Of a stretch of 7,105 nucleotides of DNA, positions 1 to 5,730 are shown piece by piece. The stretch's first letter is position 1, and the number at the start of each line of letters is the position of its first letter. Position numbers and translations under genes: made by a program. Origin of the DNA: Desulfovibrionaceae bacterium (lineage in GTDB: Bacteria > Pseudomonadota > Gammaproteobacteria > Burkholderiales > Burkholderiaceae_C); contig WRJY01000204.1 of the NCBI GenBank assembly GCA_009778355.1, positions 1 through 7,105 of the forward strand. The letters are read 5' to 3'. The notes below the pieces were generated by a model. That model saw only the letters and a list, made by a program, of their open reading frames with translations, did not search any database and was not told the origin of the DNA.

Positions 1-11
1 CACTCGTCGTT

Positions 12-49
12 GCGCGTCTTGCCCATGCAGCAGCATGGGCAAGACGCGC
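12..49. repeat. Perfect 17-bp inverted repeat (hairpin) after the last gsp gene
   Basis: The arms at 12-28 (GCGCGTCTTGCCCATGC) and 33-49 are exact reverse complements around the loop AGCA. It begins 58 nt beyond the gspN stop in the direction of transcription. The hairpin would be very stable in RNA from either strand, but neither side has a T-run, so it is not a classic intrinsic terminator. It could be a transcript 3'-end stabiliser, a factor-dependent terminator region, or an operator for the next gene. The remaining bases 50-107 show no gene with supportable features. Confidence 0.85.
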
Positions 50-107
50 GCCTCGATTGCGGCCTTTGACTGCCTTGCGGGTACCATGAAAATAATGTGA
101 ACAGACC

Positions 108-839
108 CTAGCGGGAATCATCTTTCTGGGGTGACGGCGTGGACGGCGCGCGGCGGCGGCCGCCGAAAGAAGCTTGCGGCGCCGAACCGGGGTTGGCGGC
201 GGCAGCAGCCGGCGGCGGCGCATTTGGGGCAACGGCAGGCGGCACAGGCGGCGGACTGACCGGGGGCGCGGCGGCAGGCGGCGGCGGCGCAATGGGTCTG
301 GCCGCACTGGGCTGCGCCTTCGCGCCAGCGGGCAAAGGCGGCGCGGGCGCGGCAGCCGGATCCAGGTAGGTGTAGGGCAGTTCGATCGGTTTGCGTTCGC
401 CGCCGCGCATGAACACCGCATGGCGTTCCTCGATGGCTTCGAGCATCCAGTCGCCGACCCTTTCGCCTTGGCGCACGAAGCGCCGCGTGCCTTGCTCGTC
501 GAGCAGCACGCCGGTCAGCGCCGGGCCGTTGACCAGGCCCAGCAGCTTGACCTGCTCGATGGAAGTGGGCGCTTGATTTGCCGCGGGCAGGTTGGCCGGC
601 GCTTCCGGGCGGCGCGATGGTTGCAGCAGCGGGCGTTCCAGCACCGACGGGTAAGCCGCCGCCGCTGCCGGGTTGGCGGCCAGCAGCGCGGCCTGCGCGT
701 CGCCCAAGTTGGGCGCTTGCGGCGGCGGCGGCGTCCACGCGCGCCACGGCGCGACCGGGCTCAACCACAGCGCGGCCAGCGCCAGGGCCAGCAACGCCGC
801 TGCTGCCGCCAGCGCCGAAGTGACGCGGCTGGCGGTCAC
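108..839 (-). CDS. gspN: GspN/GspC-like protein with HR domain and Pro/Ala-rich tail
   Basis: The product has 243 residues, from a GTG supported by AAGGAG 8 nt upstream. The order is: one membrane helix (about 7-27, uncleaved signal anchor type); a Pro/Ala linker containing ERPLLQPSRRPEAP (68-81), close to the RPLFxPSRRP box of XpsN-type proteins; then a small beta domain TSIEQVKLLGLVNGPALTGVLLDEQGTRRFVRQGERVGDWMLEAI (92-136) continuing to about 158, which has the layout of the GspC homology region (HR). Known HR domains bind the N0 domain of the secretin GspD, so this protein probably links the inner-membrane platform to the outer-membrane pore. Residues about 161-240 are almost only Pro, Ala, Gly and Ser, with no PDZ or coiled coil. 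The DNA there is a GGC-rich simple repeat. Databases may call it GspN or GspC; the functional analogue is GspC. Confidence 0.85.
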   Translation of the reverse strand: MTASRVTSALAAAAALLALALAALWLSPVAPWRAWTPPPPQAPNLGDAQAALLAANPAAAAAYPSVLERPLLQPSRRPEAPANLPAANQAPTSIEQVKLLGLVNGPALTGVLLDEQGTRRFVRQGERVGDWMLEAIEERHAVFMRGGERKPIELPYTYLDPAAAPAPPLPAGAKAQPSAARPIAPPPPAAAPPVSPPPVPPAVAPNAPPPAAAAANPGSAPQASFGGRRRAPSTPSPQKDDSR

Positions 840-1399
840 GGGCGGCGCTCCTTGAGCACGTAAAGCTCGAACTGGCCGGCCACCTCCAGCCGGCGGCCCG
901 GCATGGCGCCGCCCAGGGCGTTGATTTGCACGGTCTGGCTGTAGATCGCGGGCCGCTGGCGCGCCAGTTCGGCCAGCAGCGCCTGCATTTGTTCCCAGTC
1001 GCCTTCGACGCGCAGGCTCAGGCCGATGCGCTCGAAGCCCTTGTCCTCGCGCGGCGCGGCCACCTGGCTGCTGGCCACGCGCAGGCCGCGCGCGGAAGCG
1101 GCGTCGCGCACGCGCTGCAAGGTCAGGTTGCCGGTCTGGCCGGCCTCGCCGTCGGCGGGGTAGGCGAATTCGGTCAGGTTGGCCTCGATGGCTTGCCCGG
1201 CCTGCGCCAATGGCTCGCTGCTTTGCAGCAGGCCGGCGATCCTGGCGTGACGCGGTTCGATCTGCTCCAGGCGGCTGGCGGCGTTGCGGTGCACGGCGAT
1301 CACCTTCGCCACCGCCGATGTCAGCAGCGCCAGCAACAACAGCGCGCCGGCCAGCAGCCAGAGCTGCTCCGGGCGGCGGGCTTGGCCGAGGCTCTTCAT
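836..1399 (-). CDS. gspM: GspM, T2SS platform protein (subtype b)
   Basis: The product has 187 residues. It has a short cytoplasmic N-terminus with RRPEQ, one membrane helix at about 13-34 (LWLLAGALLLLALLTSAVAKVIAV), a periplasmic coiled coil (about 37-70), and a ferredoxin-like domain with LQRVRDAASARGLRV (94-108), LSLRVEGDWEQMQALLAELARQRPAIY (127-153) and a closing VAGQFELYV strand. This matches the T2SS protein M subtype b / PilO-like layout rather than enterobacterial GspM. GspM partners GspL in the inner membrane and helps position the pseudopilin-assembly site. The ATG overlaps the gspL stop, with GGAGGG 5 nt upstream. The stop overlaps the GTG of the next gene (GTGA). Confidence 0.92.
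   Translation of the reverse strand: MKSLGQARRPEQLWLLAGALLLLALLTSAVAKVIAVHRNAASRLEQIEPRHARIAGLLQSSEPLAQAGQAIEANLTEFAYPADGEAGQTGNLTLQRVRDAASARGLRVASSQVAAPREDKGFERIGLSLRVEGDWEQMQALLAELARQRPAIYSQTVQINALGGAMPGRRLEVAGQFELYVLKERRP
848..853 (-). promoter_or_regulatory. Ribosome binding site of the gspN/gspC-like gene
   Basis: AAGGAG on the minus strand within the end of gspM, 8 nt before the GTG at 839. It decides for the GTG start that overlaps the gspM stop, over any downstream start. Confidence 0.75.
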
Positions 1400-2493
1400 G
1401 AGTGCCCTCCCTCGCTGCGCGTCAGGCCGTAGTGGCTGGCGTCCAGATTCATTTCGATGGTGAAAGTCTCTTTGCTGGCGCCCTGGCCGCGAATGGCGGG
1501 CGAGGTCAGCCGCACGTCGCGCGCGCCGGGCTGGGACGCCAGGCGCTGTACCAGCGCCGCGGCGTCGTCGGCGCTGCCGCTGAACAGCAGCTTGTTGCCC
1601 TCGACCCGCAACTGGGTGAGCCAGGCGCCGTCAGGAATGGCGCGCGTGAGCATGTCCAGCACGGGCGCCAGAGCCAACTGGCTTTCCATGATGCCGCCGA
1701 TGGCTTGCAGGCGCTCGGCGCGCTGCATCAGCGCCTCGCGCTGGGCGATTTGCGGCGCGGCCTGTTGCTGCAAGGCGGCAAAGGATTGCTCGGCCTGCCG
1801 CGCGCGCTGGCGCAGCAGCGCGGTGGGGGTGACGGCCAACGCGCCCAGCAGCGCCAGCGTCAGCGCCAGTAGCCCCAGGCGCAACCCCAGGCCGCGCCGG
1901 GCGGCTTGGCGGCGGGCGCCTTCGCCAAACCCCTGGAGTACGACCGGGCGCAGCGCGCCGGATTGGCCGGTCTGGTCAGCGCCAGACGGCAGCACCCAGA
2001 CTTCCGGCGCCGCGCCGCCGGTCTGGGACGCGGCGGCTTGCAGCGCCTGTTCCACCTGTTGCCGCGAGGTGATGACGACATCGACCCGGCAGACCCCGCC
2101 CTGCGATGGCGCCGCGGCGTAGCCGAACACCGTCTGCCCGGCGCCGAAGGGGCTGGCCGAGGCCACCTCGAGCTGCACCGCCTGCGCCAAGTCAGCCGGG
2201 GCCAAGGGCGGGAGCGCCAAGAGGCGTTCGAGCACCCAGTCGGTGGGCAACTCGATGGCGTGCGCCTGGGCGCCGGCAGCGCCGGCGTGCGGCGCCGGCG
2301 TGGCCACGCCGCGGGCCACGTCCCACATGCTGCGGCGACCCGCGGTTTGCAGCAGCCGCACGCGCACCGCGGGCGTCAGCCAGCCCAGCCCGGGCAGGCC
2401 GAGCAGCAGCGCGCCCGCCGCCTGCCACTGGCGCGGCCACTGGCTCAGGTCGATGCCGAAGAAACGGCTGTGGTTGGCGGAAGTGAAAGCCAT
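1396..2493 (-). CDS. gspL: GspL, T2SS platform protein (PilN-like periplasmic part)
   Basis: The product has 365 residues. GspL is the bitopic inner-membrane subunit that recruits GspE to the platform and pairs with GspM. The cytoplasmic part (about 1-200) shows a shortened actin-like/PilM-like region, with LPTDWVLERLLALPPLAPADLAQAVQLEVASASPF at about 82-116 and a VDVVITSRQQVEQAL segment (137-151). A basic stretch RRQAARRG leads into the single membrane helix (about 203-222). Coiled-coil sequence (224-262) follows. A periplasmic ferredoxin-like/PilN-type domain then reads LTRAIPDGAWLTQLRVEGNKLLFSGSA (282-308). The arrangement resembles XpsL-type proteins more than enterobacterial GspL. The ATG at 2493 follows a pyrimidine-rich 22-nt gap without a Shine-Dalgarno site. 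An Ala/Gly-rich linker lies near residues 63-79. The stop overlaps gspM (ATGA). Confidence 0.92.
   Translation of the reverse strand: MAFTSANHSRFFGIDLSQWPRQWQAAGALLLGLPGLGWLTPAVRVRLLQTAGRRSMWDVARGVATPAPHAGAAGAQAHAIELPTDWVLERLLALPPLAPADLAQAVQLEVASASPFGAGQTVFGYAAAPSQGGVCRVDVVITSRQQVEQALQAAASQTGGAAPEVWVLPSGADQTGQSGALRPVVLQGFGEGARRQAARRGLGLRLGLLALTLALLGALAVTPTALLRQRARQAEQSFAALQQQAAPQIAQREALMQRAERLQAIGGIMESQLALAPVLDMLTRAIPDGAWLTQLRVEGNKLLFSGSADDAAALVQRLASQPGARDVRLTSPAIRGQGASKETFTIEMNLDASHYGLTRSEGGHS
1405..1410 (-). promoter_or_regulatory. Ribosome binding site of gspM
   Basis: GGAGGG on the minus strand inside the last codons of gspL, 5 nt before the gspM ATG. It supports the ATGA-overlap start at 1399. 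Confidence 0.7.
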
Positions 2494-2515
2494 TGAAGAA
2501 AGAAAAACGGGCAGG

Positions 2516-3382
2516 TCAACCGGCGCTGGCGCTCACGATCTGGCGATCGGCGCGCAAAACAACCCAAGGCGCGGTGCGCGAATATGCAGCCCCCAGCGCC
2601 ACGTCGCGGGTCAAAAGGAGTATTTTGCCTGCTTCAAGAGGCACCCTGACCCGCAACCGGTAAATATTCGCGCCGCCACCGCCGCTGCCGAGGAACGCGC
2701 CGTTGAAGCCGCTGGTGTCGGCCCCCGGCCCGCTGGTCCGCTGGGCCATGAACTGCCCGACCAGCCCCGCGTCGCCCTGCGCCAGCACGGCCAGCACCTC
2801 GGCGGGCGCGGCCTGGGGATTGACCTGGCCGCCAATGACATCGGCGCTGACCAGCGGCGCGATGCGCGCGTACAGCGCGTAGTCGATGCCGGGCACCAGC
2901 AGCAGGTCCTCGGTGGCCTCGAAGCGGCGAGACTGCGCGCTGGCGCCGCCGGGGGACGTGGGATCGATCTCCGGTCGGCCATCGCGCCACTCGATCAGGC
3001 GCGCGGCCAAGGCCTGCGCCTGCCCCTGATCCAGTCCGCCGGCGGTTGCCAGCAGGGCCGTCAGCAAAGGCTCGCCCGCGCCGTTGAGCGGAATCCAGCC
3101 GTTCAGCGGGGCCACGTCGACCGTCACCTCGGCCCCGCCATAAGACACCTGGGTGGACGCGACCCCGGTCACGCGCTGCTCGCTGTGGGCCAGCATGTCC
3201 TGCAACACCAGGGCCGCCGCGCCCTCGCCGATGGCCTGCCCGCTGGCCTGGTCGCGCACCATGCCGACCACCTGAATCTGCTGGCGCACCGTATACGTCA
3301 AACCAGTCGCCATGATGCTGAGCGCGGCGACGATCCACAGCACGGCAACCAGCGCCATGCCACTGCGCGTTGTCGTTTTCAC
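2516..3382 (-). CDS. gspK: GspK, large minor pseudopilin (tip subunit)
   Basis: The GTG at 3382 forms a GTGA overlap with the gspJ stop and gives 288 residues. The frame stays open upstream to 3640, but that part is antisense-frame shadow of gspJ. An 8-residue leader MKTTTRSG precedes MALVAVLWIVAALSIMATGL. As is typical for GspK, mature position 5 is not Glu (here Ala). The large periplasmic domain shows PLNGWIPLNGAGEPLLTALL (about 92-111), ARLIEWRDGRPEIDP (127-141), a two-helix EDLLLVPGI segment (158-166) and GGQVNPQAAPAEVLAVL (184-200), equivalent to the usual INVNTAP motif. The C-terminus (YRLRVRVPLEAGK...VVLRAD) is the standard beta strand pair. GspK caps the pseudopilus tip and limits its length. 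It lies 22 nt before gspL. Confidence 0.93.
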   Translation of the reverse strand: MKTTTRSGMALVAVLWIVAALSIMATGLTYTVRQQIQVVGMVRDQASGQAIGEGAAALVLQDMLAHSEQRVTGVASTQVSYGGAEVTVDVAPLNGWIPLNGAGEPLLTALLATAGGLDQGQAQALAARLIEWRDGRPEIDPTSPGGASAQSRRFEATEDLLLVPGIDYALYARIAPLVSADVIGGQVNPQAAPAEVLAVLAQGDAGLVGQFMAQRTSGPGADTSGFNGAFLGSGGGGANIYRLRVRVPLEAGKILLLTRDVALGAAYSRTAPWVVLRADRQIVSASAG

Positions 3383-4062
3383 CGGCGCCCCCCGAATGAA
3401 GCAGCCGAAAGCAAACTGTCGGCGCCGCTGGGCGTCAAGGCCACCACCAGCGGCGGCCACGGCGGATTGGGGCCGTCGAACTGCAACGCGATGGCGGCGG
3501 GCAGCAGCGTTCGCGGCAGGTCGTTGCTCGCCATGCCGGGCGGCGGCCACGCCGTGCTCCATTGGCCGCTGGCCGGTTCCAGATAGCGCAATGAAACCGC
3601 CTCCACCGGCCCCAGGGACTGCGCCGATGCCTGTTCCCAAGCCGTGAAGACCGGCGCGCCCGTCCAGGGCGCGAAGCGCAGCACCAGTTGGCCCGCGCTC
3701 GCACCAGCGCCCTCGACGGCCAGCCGCATGTAATGGCGGCCACCGGCGCCGTAGCGCGCCGGCAGGATGCCGATCCAGGCCAGCGAATCGGGCTGCGCCT
3801 GGAAAAACGGCACTTCCGCGGGCGTGTCCGCCACGGTGGAATGGAACTTGCGCGCCGACACGCGGCCCAGCACGTCGCGCAGGAAATTCACCGTCGCGCG
3901 GTAGTCGTCGGACGCGGCCACGCGCTGCTCGACCCGGTCCTCGGTCTGCCCCATGGAGCGGATGGCCCCGGTCAGCACCAGCATCAACAGCGACAGCAGC
4001 GACAGCGCGATCAGCACCTCCACCAGCGTGAAGCCGCGCGCCGCCGGGCGCAATGGCGTCAT
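3379..4062 (-). CDS. gspJ: GspJ, minor pseudopilin
   Basis: The product has 227 residues, in the usual GspJ range. A 10-residue leader (MTPLRPAARG) precedes the mature FTLVEVLIALSLLSLLMLVL, with Glu at position 5. After the helix come the GspJ features: EDRVEQRVAASDDYRATVNFL (about 41-61), the stretch LVLRFAPWTGAP (126-137), EAVSLRYLEPASGQWSTAWPP (154-174) and a late IALQFDG strand. GspJ joins GspI and GspK in the tip complex that starts pseudopilus assembly and may contact the substrate. The ATG overlaps the gspI stop by 4 nt and has AGGGAG 7 nt upstream. The TGA stop overlaps the GTG of gspK (GTGA). Confidence 0.95.
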   Translation of the reverse strand: MTPLRPAARGFTLVEVLIALSLLSLLMLVLTGAIRSMGQTEDRVEQRVAASDDYRATVNFLRDVLGRVSARKFHSTVADTPAEVPFFQAQPDSLAWIGILPARYGAGGRHYMRLAVEGAGASAGQLVLRFAPWTGAPVFTAWEQASAQSLGPVEAVSLRYLEPASGQWSTAWPPPGMASNDLPRTLLPAAIALQFDGPNPPWPPLVVALTPSGADSLLSAASFGGRR

Positions 4063-4454
4063 TTCGGCGCTCCCTGGAGCGGGCGGCGTTCAGGGCGCAG
4101 GCTGGTCAGCTCGAACGTCCGGGCGTCGTCGCCGTCCAGCCAGTTCACGCTGACCAGCACCTCGTGCAGATGCGGCGCCTGCGGGGCGTTGTCGGCGGGC
4201 GTCGGGTAGGGCCGGCTGCTTACATGCCAGCCGTAACCGGCGGCTTGATCGGCCTCGTCCAGCCCTTCGGGCGGCACCGTTTCGTGCGCGGCCAGCAGGG
4301 ATTCGGCCAGCACCATGGCCCGCTCGCGCTGGCTCAAATCGCCCGTTTGCCGGGCATTGCTGCCCATCACCTGGTACAGCAACCCCAAGGACAGCGCGGC
4401 GATCGCAAAAGCCACCACCACTTCCAGCAGGGAAAAGCCGCGATGGCGGCGCAA
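4059..4454 (-). CDS. gspI: GspI, minor pseudopilin (start uncertain)
   Basis: GspI forms the core of the pseudopilus tip complex with GspJ and GspK. From the TTG at 4454 the protein has 131 residues, a normal GspI length. Its leader is MRRHRG, followed by mature FSLLEVVVAFAIAALSLGLLY with Glu5. The family motif region QRERAMVLAESLLA follows, then a small beta domain ending LTSLRPERRP. This TTG has no Shine-Dalgarno site. The same frame is open back to an ATG at 4736 and to a GTG at 4772. The GTG overlaps the gspH stop (GTGA) and has AGGAG 11 nt upstream, but using it would put the 227-bp palindromic element inside the leader (112 residues). Codons just outside the element mostly end in A or T, unlike the rest of the operon, so that stretch looks non-coding and I prefer the TTG. 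The stop overlaps gspJ (ATGA). Confidence 0.9.
   Translation of the reverse strand: MRRHRGFSLLEVVVAFAIAALSLGLLYQVMGSNARQTGDLSQRERAMVLAESLLAAHETVPPEGLDEADQAAGYGWHVSSRPYPTPADNAPQAPHLHEVLVSVNWLDGDDARTFELTSLRPERRPLQGAPK
4070..4075 (-). promoter_or_regulatory. Ribosome binding site of gspJ
   Basis: AGGGAG on the minus strand, inside the 3' end of gspI and 7 nt before the gspJ ATG. It supports that start and shows that coupling through the ATGA overlap is combined with a normal ribosome binding site. Confidence 0.7.
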
Positions 4455-4496
4455 ATGGGCGCTGGCGCGTTTTCGACCCCATTGCGTACTTTTTCG

Positions 4497-4541
4497 CGCC
4501 GTGGGCCCCCATCCCAACCTTCCCCCAGAGGGGCAAGGAGC
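4497..4541 (+). repeat. Left terminal inverted repeat of the palindromic element
   Basis: A 45-bp arm whose reverse complement matches 4679-4723 except at four positions (4502, 4503, 4517 and 4534). Inside it, 4518-4526 and 4530-4538 form a 9-bp stem with one mismatch (C4534) around the loop AGA. TTCG directly precedes it at 4493-4496. Confidence 0.93.
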
Positions 4542-4598
4542 CACATTCCTTTCCTCCTTGGAGGGTGTCGCAAAACGCTTTCGCTCCCCGGTTTTTCT

Positions 4599-4634
4599 CC
4601 CTCGCCCGCTTGCGGGAGCGGGCTGGGCAGAGGG
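4599..4634. repeat. Internal hairpin of the palindromic element
   Basis: GCCCGCT (4604-4610) pairs with AGCGGGC (4617-4623) around a 6-nt loop. After a 6-nt bulge, CCCTC (4599-4603) pairs with GAGGG (4630-4634). An alternative tight pairing is CCCGC/GCGGG at 4605-4616. There is no T-run that would make it an intrinsic terminator in the gsp direction. Confidence 0.7.
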
Positions 4635-4678
4635 CAAGCGGCGCATCGCCGGGGCGCGGCGCCTCCATGCGAACTCTT

Positions 4679-4723
4679 GCTCCTTCCCCCTCTGGGGGAA
4701 GGCTGGGATGGGGGCCTGCGGCG
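4679..4723 (-). repeat. Right terminal inverted repeat of the palindromic element
   Basis: A 45-bp arm inverted relative to 4497-4541 (41/45). It contains a perfect internal palindrome, CCTTCCCCC (4682-4690), loop TCT, GGGGGAAGG (4694-4702). TTCG follows directly at 4724-4727. Confidence 0.93.
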
Positions 4724-4768
4724 TTCGATCTCGCATCAGAAATGTCAACGATTCACTCAAGAACGCGC

Positions 4769-5242
4769 TCACGGCCCAATCGGCTCCTGCTCGACGCGGC
4801 CCGAGAACCAGTCCACGCGCAGGCGCACGCCGTCGCCGGAGGGACGGATCACGTCCACGCTGCCGCCCGAAGCGCCGCCGCGCGGCAGAAAGCGGATTGC
4901 CATGCCGCCATCAGCGCCCGATTCCTCTGCGGCCATGACGGCGCGCAACTGAAGCGGCTCGGGCACTTCGTACTGTGGCCCGCCTTCGATGCCAAAGCTG
5001 CGCTGCGCCAGATGCACGGCAAACCGGACCTCCTGCCCCTGACTTTGCGCCTGCTGGCGGGCGGCGCGCATGTCGGTCAGCACGGCGCGCACGGCGTCGC
5101 GGTACTGGGCCGATTCGTGCAGGCGGCCAAAGGCCATCGGCACCAATCCCGCCACCAAGGCCATGATGGCGATCACCACCAGCAACTCGATCAGGGTGAA
5201 GCCGCGCGTCCAACCATGCCTGGTGGAATACATCGCGGTCAT
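4769..5242 (-). CDS. gspH: GspH, minor pseudopilin
   Basis: This is a pseudopilin with a type IV prepilin signal: WTRG followed by FTLIELLVVIAIMALVAGLVP, with Glu at mature position 5. The remainder matches the GspH layout: a region rich in RAVLTDMRAARQQAQ, then beta-strands including FAVHLAQRSFGIEG, and a C-terminal RPSGDGVRLRVDWFSGRVEQ. GspH is one of the minor pseudopilins at or near the tip complex (GspH-I-J-K). Starting at the ATG at 5242 gives 157 residues with a 14-residue leader. A TTG at 5269 that overlaps the gspG stop (TTGA) would give 166 residues, and an ATG at 5233 gives 154. None has a good Shine-Dalgarno site; the best candidate is a GAG 13 nt before 5242. The stop overlaps a GTG (4772) in the gspI frame. 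Confidence 0.94.
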   Translation of the reverse strand: MTAMYSTRHGWTRGFTLIELLVVIAIMALVAGLVPMAFGRLHESAQYRDAVRAVLTDMRAARQQAQSQGQEVRFAVHLAQRSFGIEGGPQYEVPEPLQLRAVMAAEESGADGGMAIRFLPRGGASGGSVDVIRPSGDGVRLRVDWFSGRVEQEPIGP

Positions 5243-5265
5243 TGCGCGACGGGATCTCAAAGTGG

Positions 5266-5700
5266 TCAATTGCTGATGTCGGCGTTGTCGCCCTCACCGC
5301 CGGGCGCGTTGTCGGCGCCGAGCGAGAGGATCTGGATGCCGCCATTGGGGCCGGGGTTGGCGTACCGGTACGGGTTGCCCCACGGGTCGTTGGGCAGGCC
5401 GCTGGTCAGGTACGGGCCGTTCCAGCCGGTCGTGTTGGCCGGTTTGGTCACCAGTGCCTGCAAGCCTTCGGCGTTGGTGGGGTAGCGGCCCACGTCAAGT
5501 TTGAAAACATCCAGGGTTTTTACCAGGTTGCTGATTTCGATCCTGGCTGCCTTGGCCTGGGTGTTGCCCCATATGCCCATCACCTTGGGGCCAACCAGGG
5601 TGGCCAGTAGGCCGATGATGGCGACGACTACCAGAATTTCGATCAGGGTAAAGCCCCGGGCGGGGCGGCGGTACAGGCGGTATGCGAGCAGGCGGTTCAT
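5266..5700 (-). CDS. gspG: GspG, major pseudopilin
   Basis: This is a 144-residue class III prepilin-like protein, the main subunit of the T2SS pseudopilus. A basic 16-residue leader ends in ARG, and cleavage after Gly16 would leave a mature protein starting FTLIEILVVVAIIGLL. Glu5 of the mature protein is Glu21. The hydrophobic helix runs to about residue 40. The rest is the compact GspG fold, with the family hallmarks GRYPTNAEGLQAL (72-84), GPYL and DPWGNPY. The C-terminal calcium-site loop is intact (SLGADNAPGGEGDNADI, near 126-142). The start is supported by an AAGGAA site 7 nt upstream. Maturation needs a prepilin peptidase (PilD/GspO), which is not encoded here. The TGA stop overlaps a possible TTG start of gspH. 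Confidence 0.98.
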   Translation of the reverse strand: MNRLLAYRLYRRPARGFTLIEILVVVAIIGLLATLVGPKVMGIWGNTQAKAARIEISNLVKTLDVFKLDVGRYPTNAEGLQALVTKPANTTGWNGPYLTSGLPNDPWGNPYRYANPGPNGGIQILSLGADNAPGGEGDNADISN

Positions 5701-5707
5701 GGCGCGA

Positions 5708-5713
5708 TTCCTT
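5708..5713 (-). promoter_or_regulatory. Ribosome binding site of gspG
   Basis: AAGGAA on the minus strand, 7 nt before the ATG of gspG. It sits in the only clear non-overlapping gap of the front half of the operon (30 nt between gspF and gspG). It fixes the gspG start and gives the major pseudopilin its own strong initiation signal, as expected for the most abundant subunit. Confidence 0.75.
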
Positions 5714-5730
5714 GTTAAAAACCCAAACGG

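Larger units (their letters stand above)
4497..4723. mobile_element. MITE/REPIN-like palindromic element between gspH and gspI
   Basis: A 227-bp non-autonomous element. Its ends are 45-bp inverted repeats (4497-4541 and 4679-4723) that match at 41 of 45 positions. The direct repeat TTCG lies exactly at both outer edges (4493-4496 and 4724-4727), as expected for a 4-bp target duplication. Each arm can also fold on itself: the right arm forms a perfect 9-bp stem with a 3-nt loop (4682-4702), and the left arm forms the same stem with one mismatch. The centre carries a further bulged hairpin (4599-4634). It has no gene of its own and is open in several frames, giving meaningless peptides of the type PLGEGWDGG. 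From general memory, such GC-rich palindromes are common between genes in Burkholderiales; no family name can be given. It fills most of the 314-base space between gspI and gspH. Confidence 0.8.

Noticed and set aside
12..49. Classic Rho-independent terminator.
   Set aside because: The stem is excellent but no T-run follows on either strand, so only an inverted repeat is reported.
1..69. A plus-strand frame open from the left edge to TGA at 67-69, possibly the end of a converging gene.
   Set aside because: All three plus frames are open for similar lengths here and none gives a recognisable C-terminus.
1..87. A minus-strand frame from an ATG at 87 stays open to the left edge and could be the start of gspD.
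   Set aside because: The 29 visible residues show no signal peptide, there is no Shine-Dalgarno site, and the frame runs through the perfect hairpin. A run this short is expected by chance in GC-rich DNA.
2255..2320. Clustered GCGCCGGC motifs as a regulatory repeat or tandem array.
   Set aside because: They encode an Ala/Gly linker in GspL, are irregularly spaced, and are expected from composition in such GC-rich coding DNA.
2243..3586. A 447-codon plus-strand open frame antisense to gspK and the start of gspL.
   Set aside because: It is a shadow frame caused by high GC and biased third positions. The minus strand carries clear GspK and GspL homology, and the plus-strand peptide has no recognisable domain.
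4497..4723. CRISPR array or integron-type site.
   Set aside because: There is only one inverted pair and no regularly spaced direct repeats, and no integrase or cas gene is nearby.
4565..5485. Plus-strand open frames of 259-306 codons opposite gspG, gspH and gspF.
   Set aside because: Composition is dominated by His, Gln, Arg and Ala from antisense of GC-rich codons. They overlap well-supported pseudopilin genes and have no start signals.
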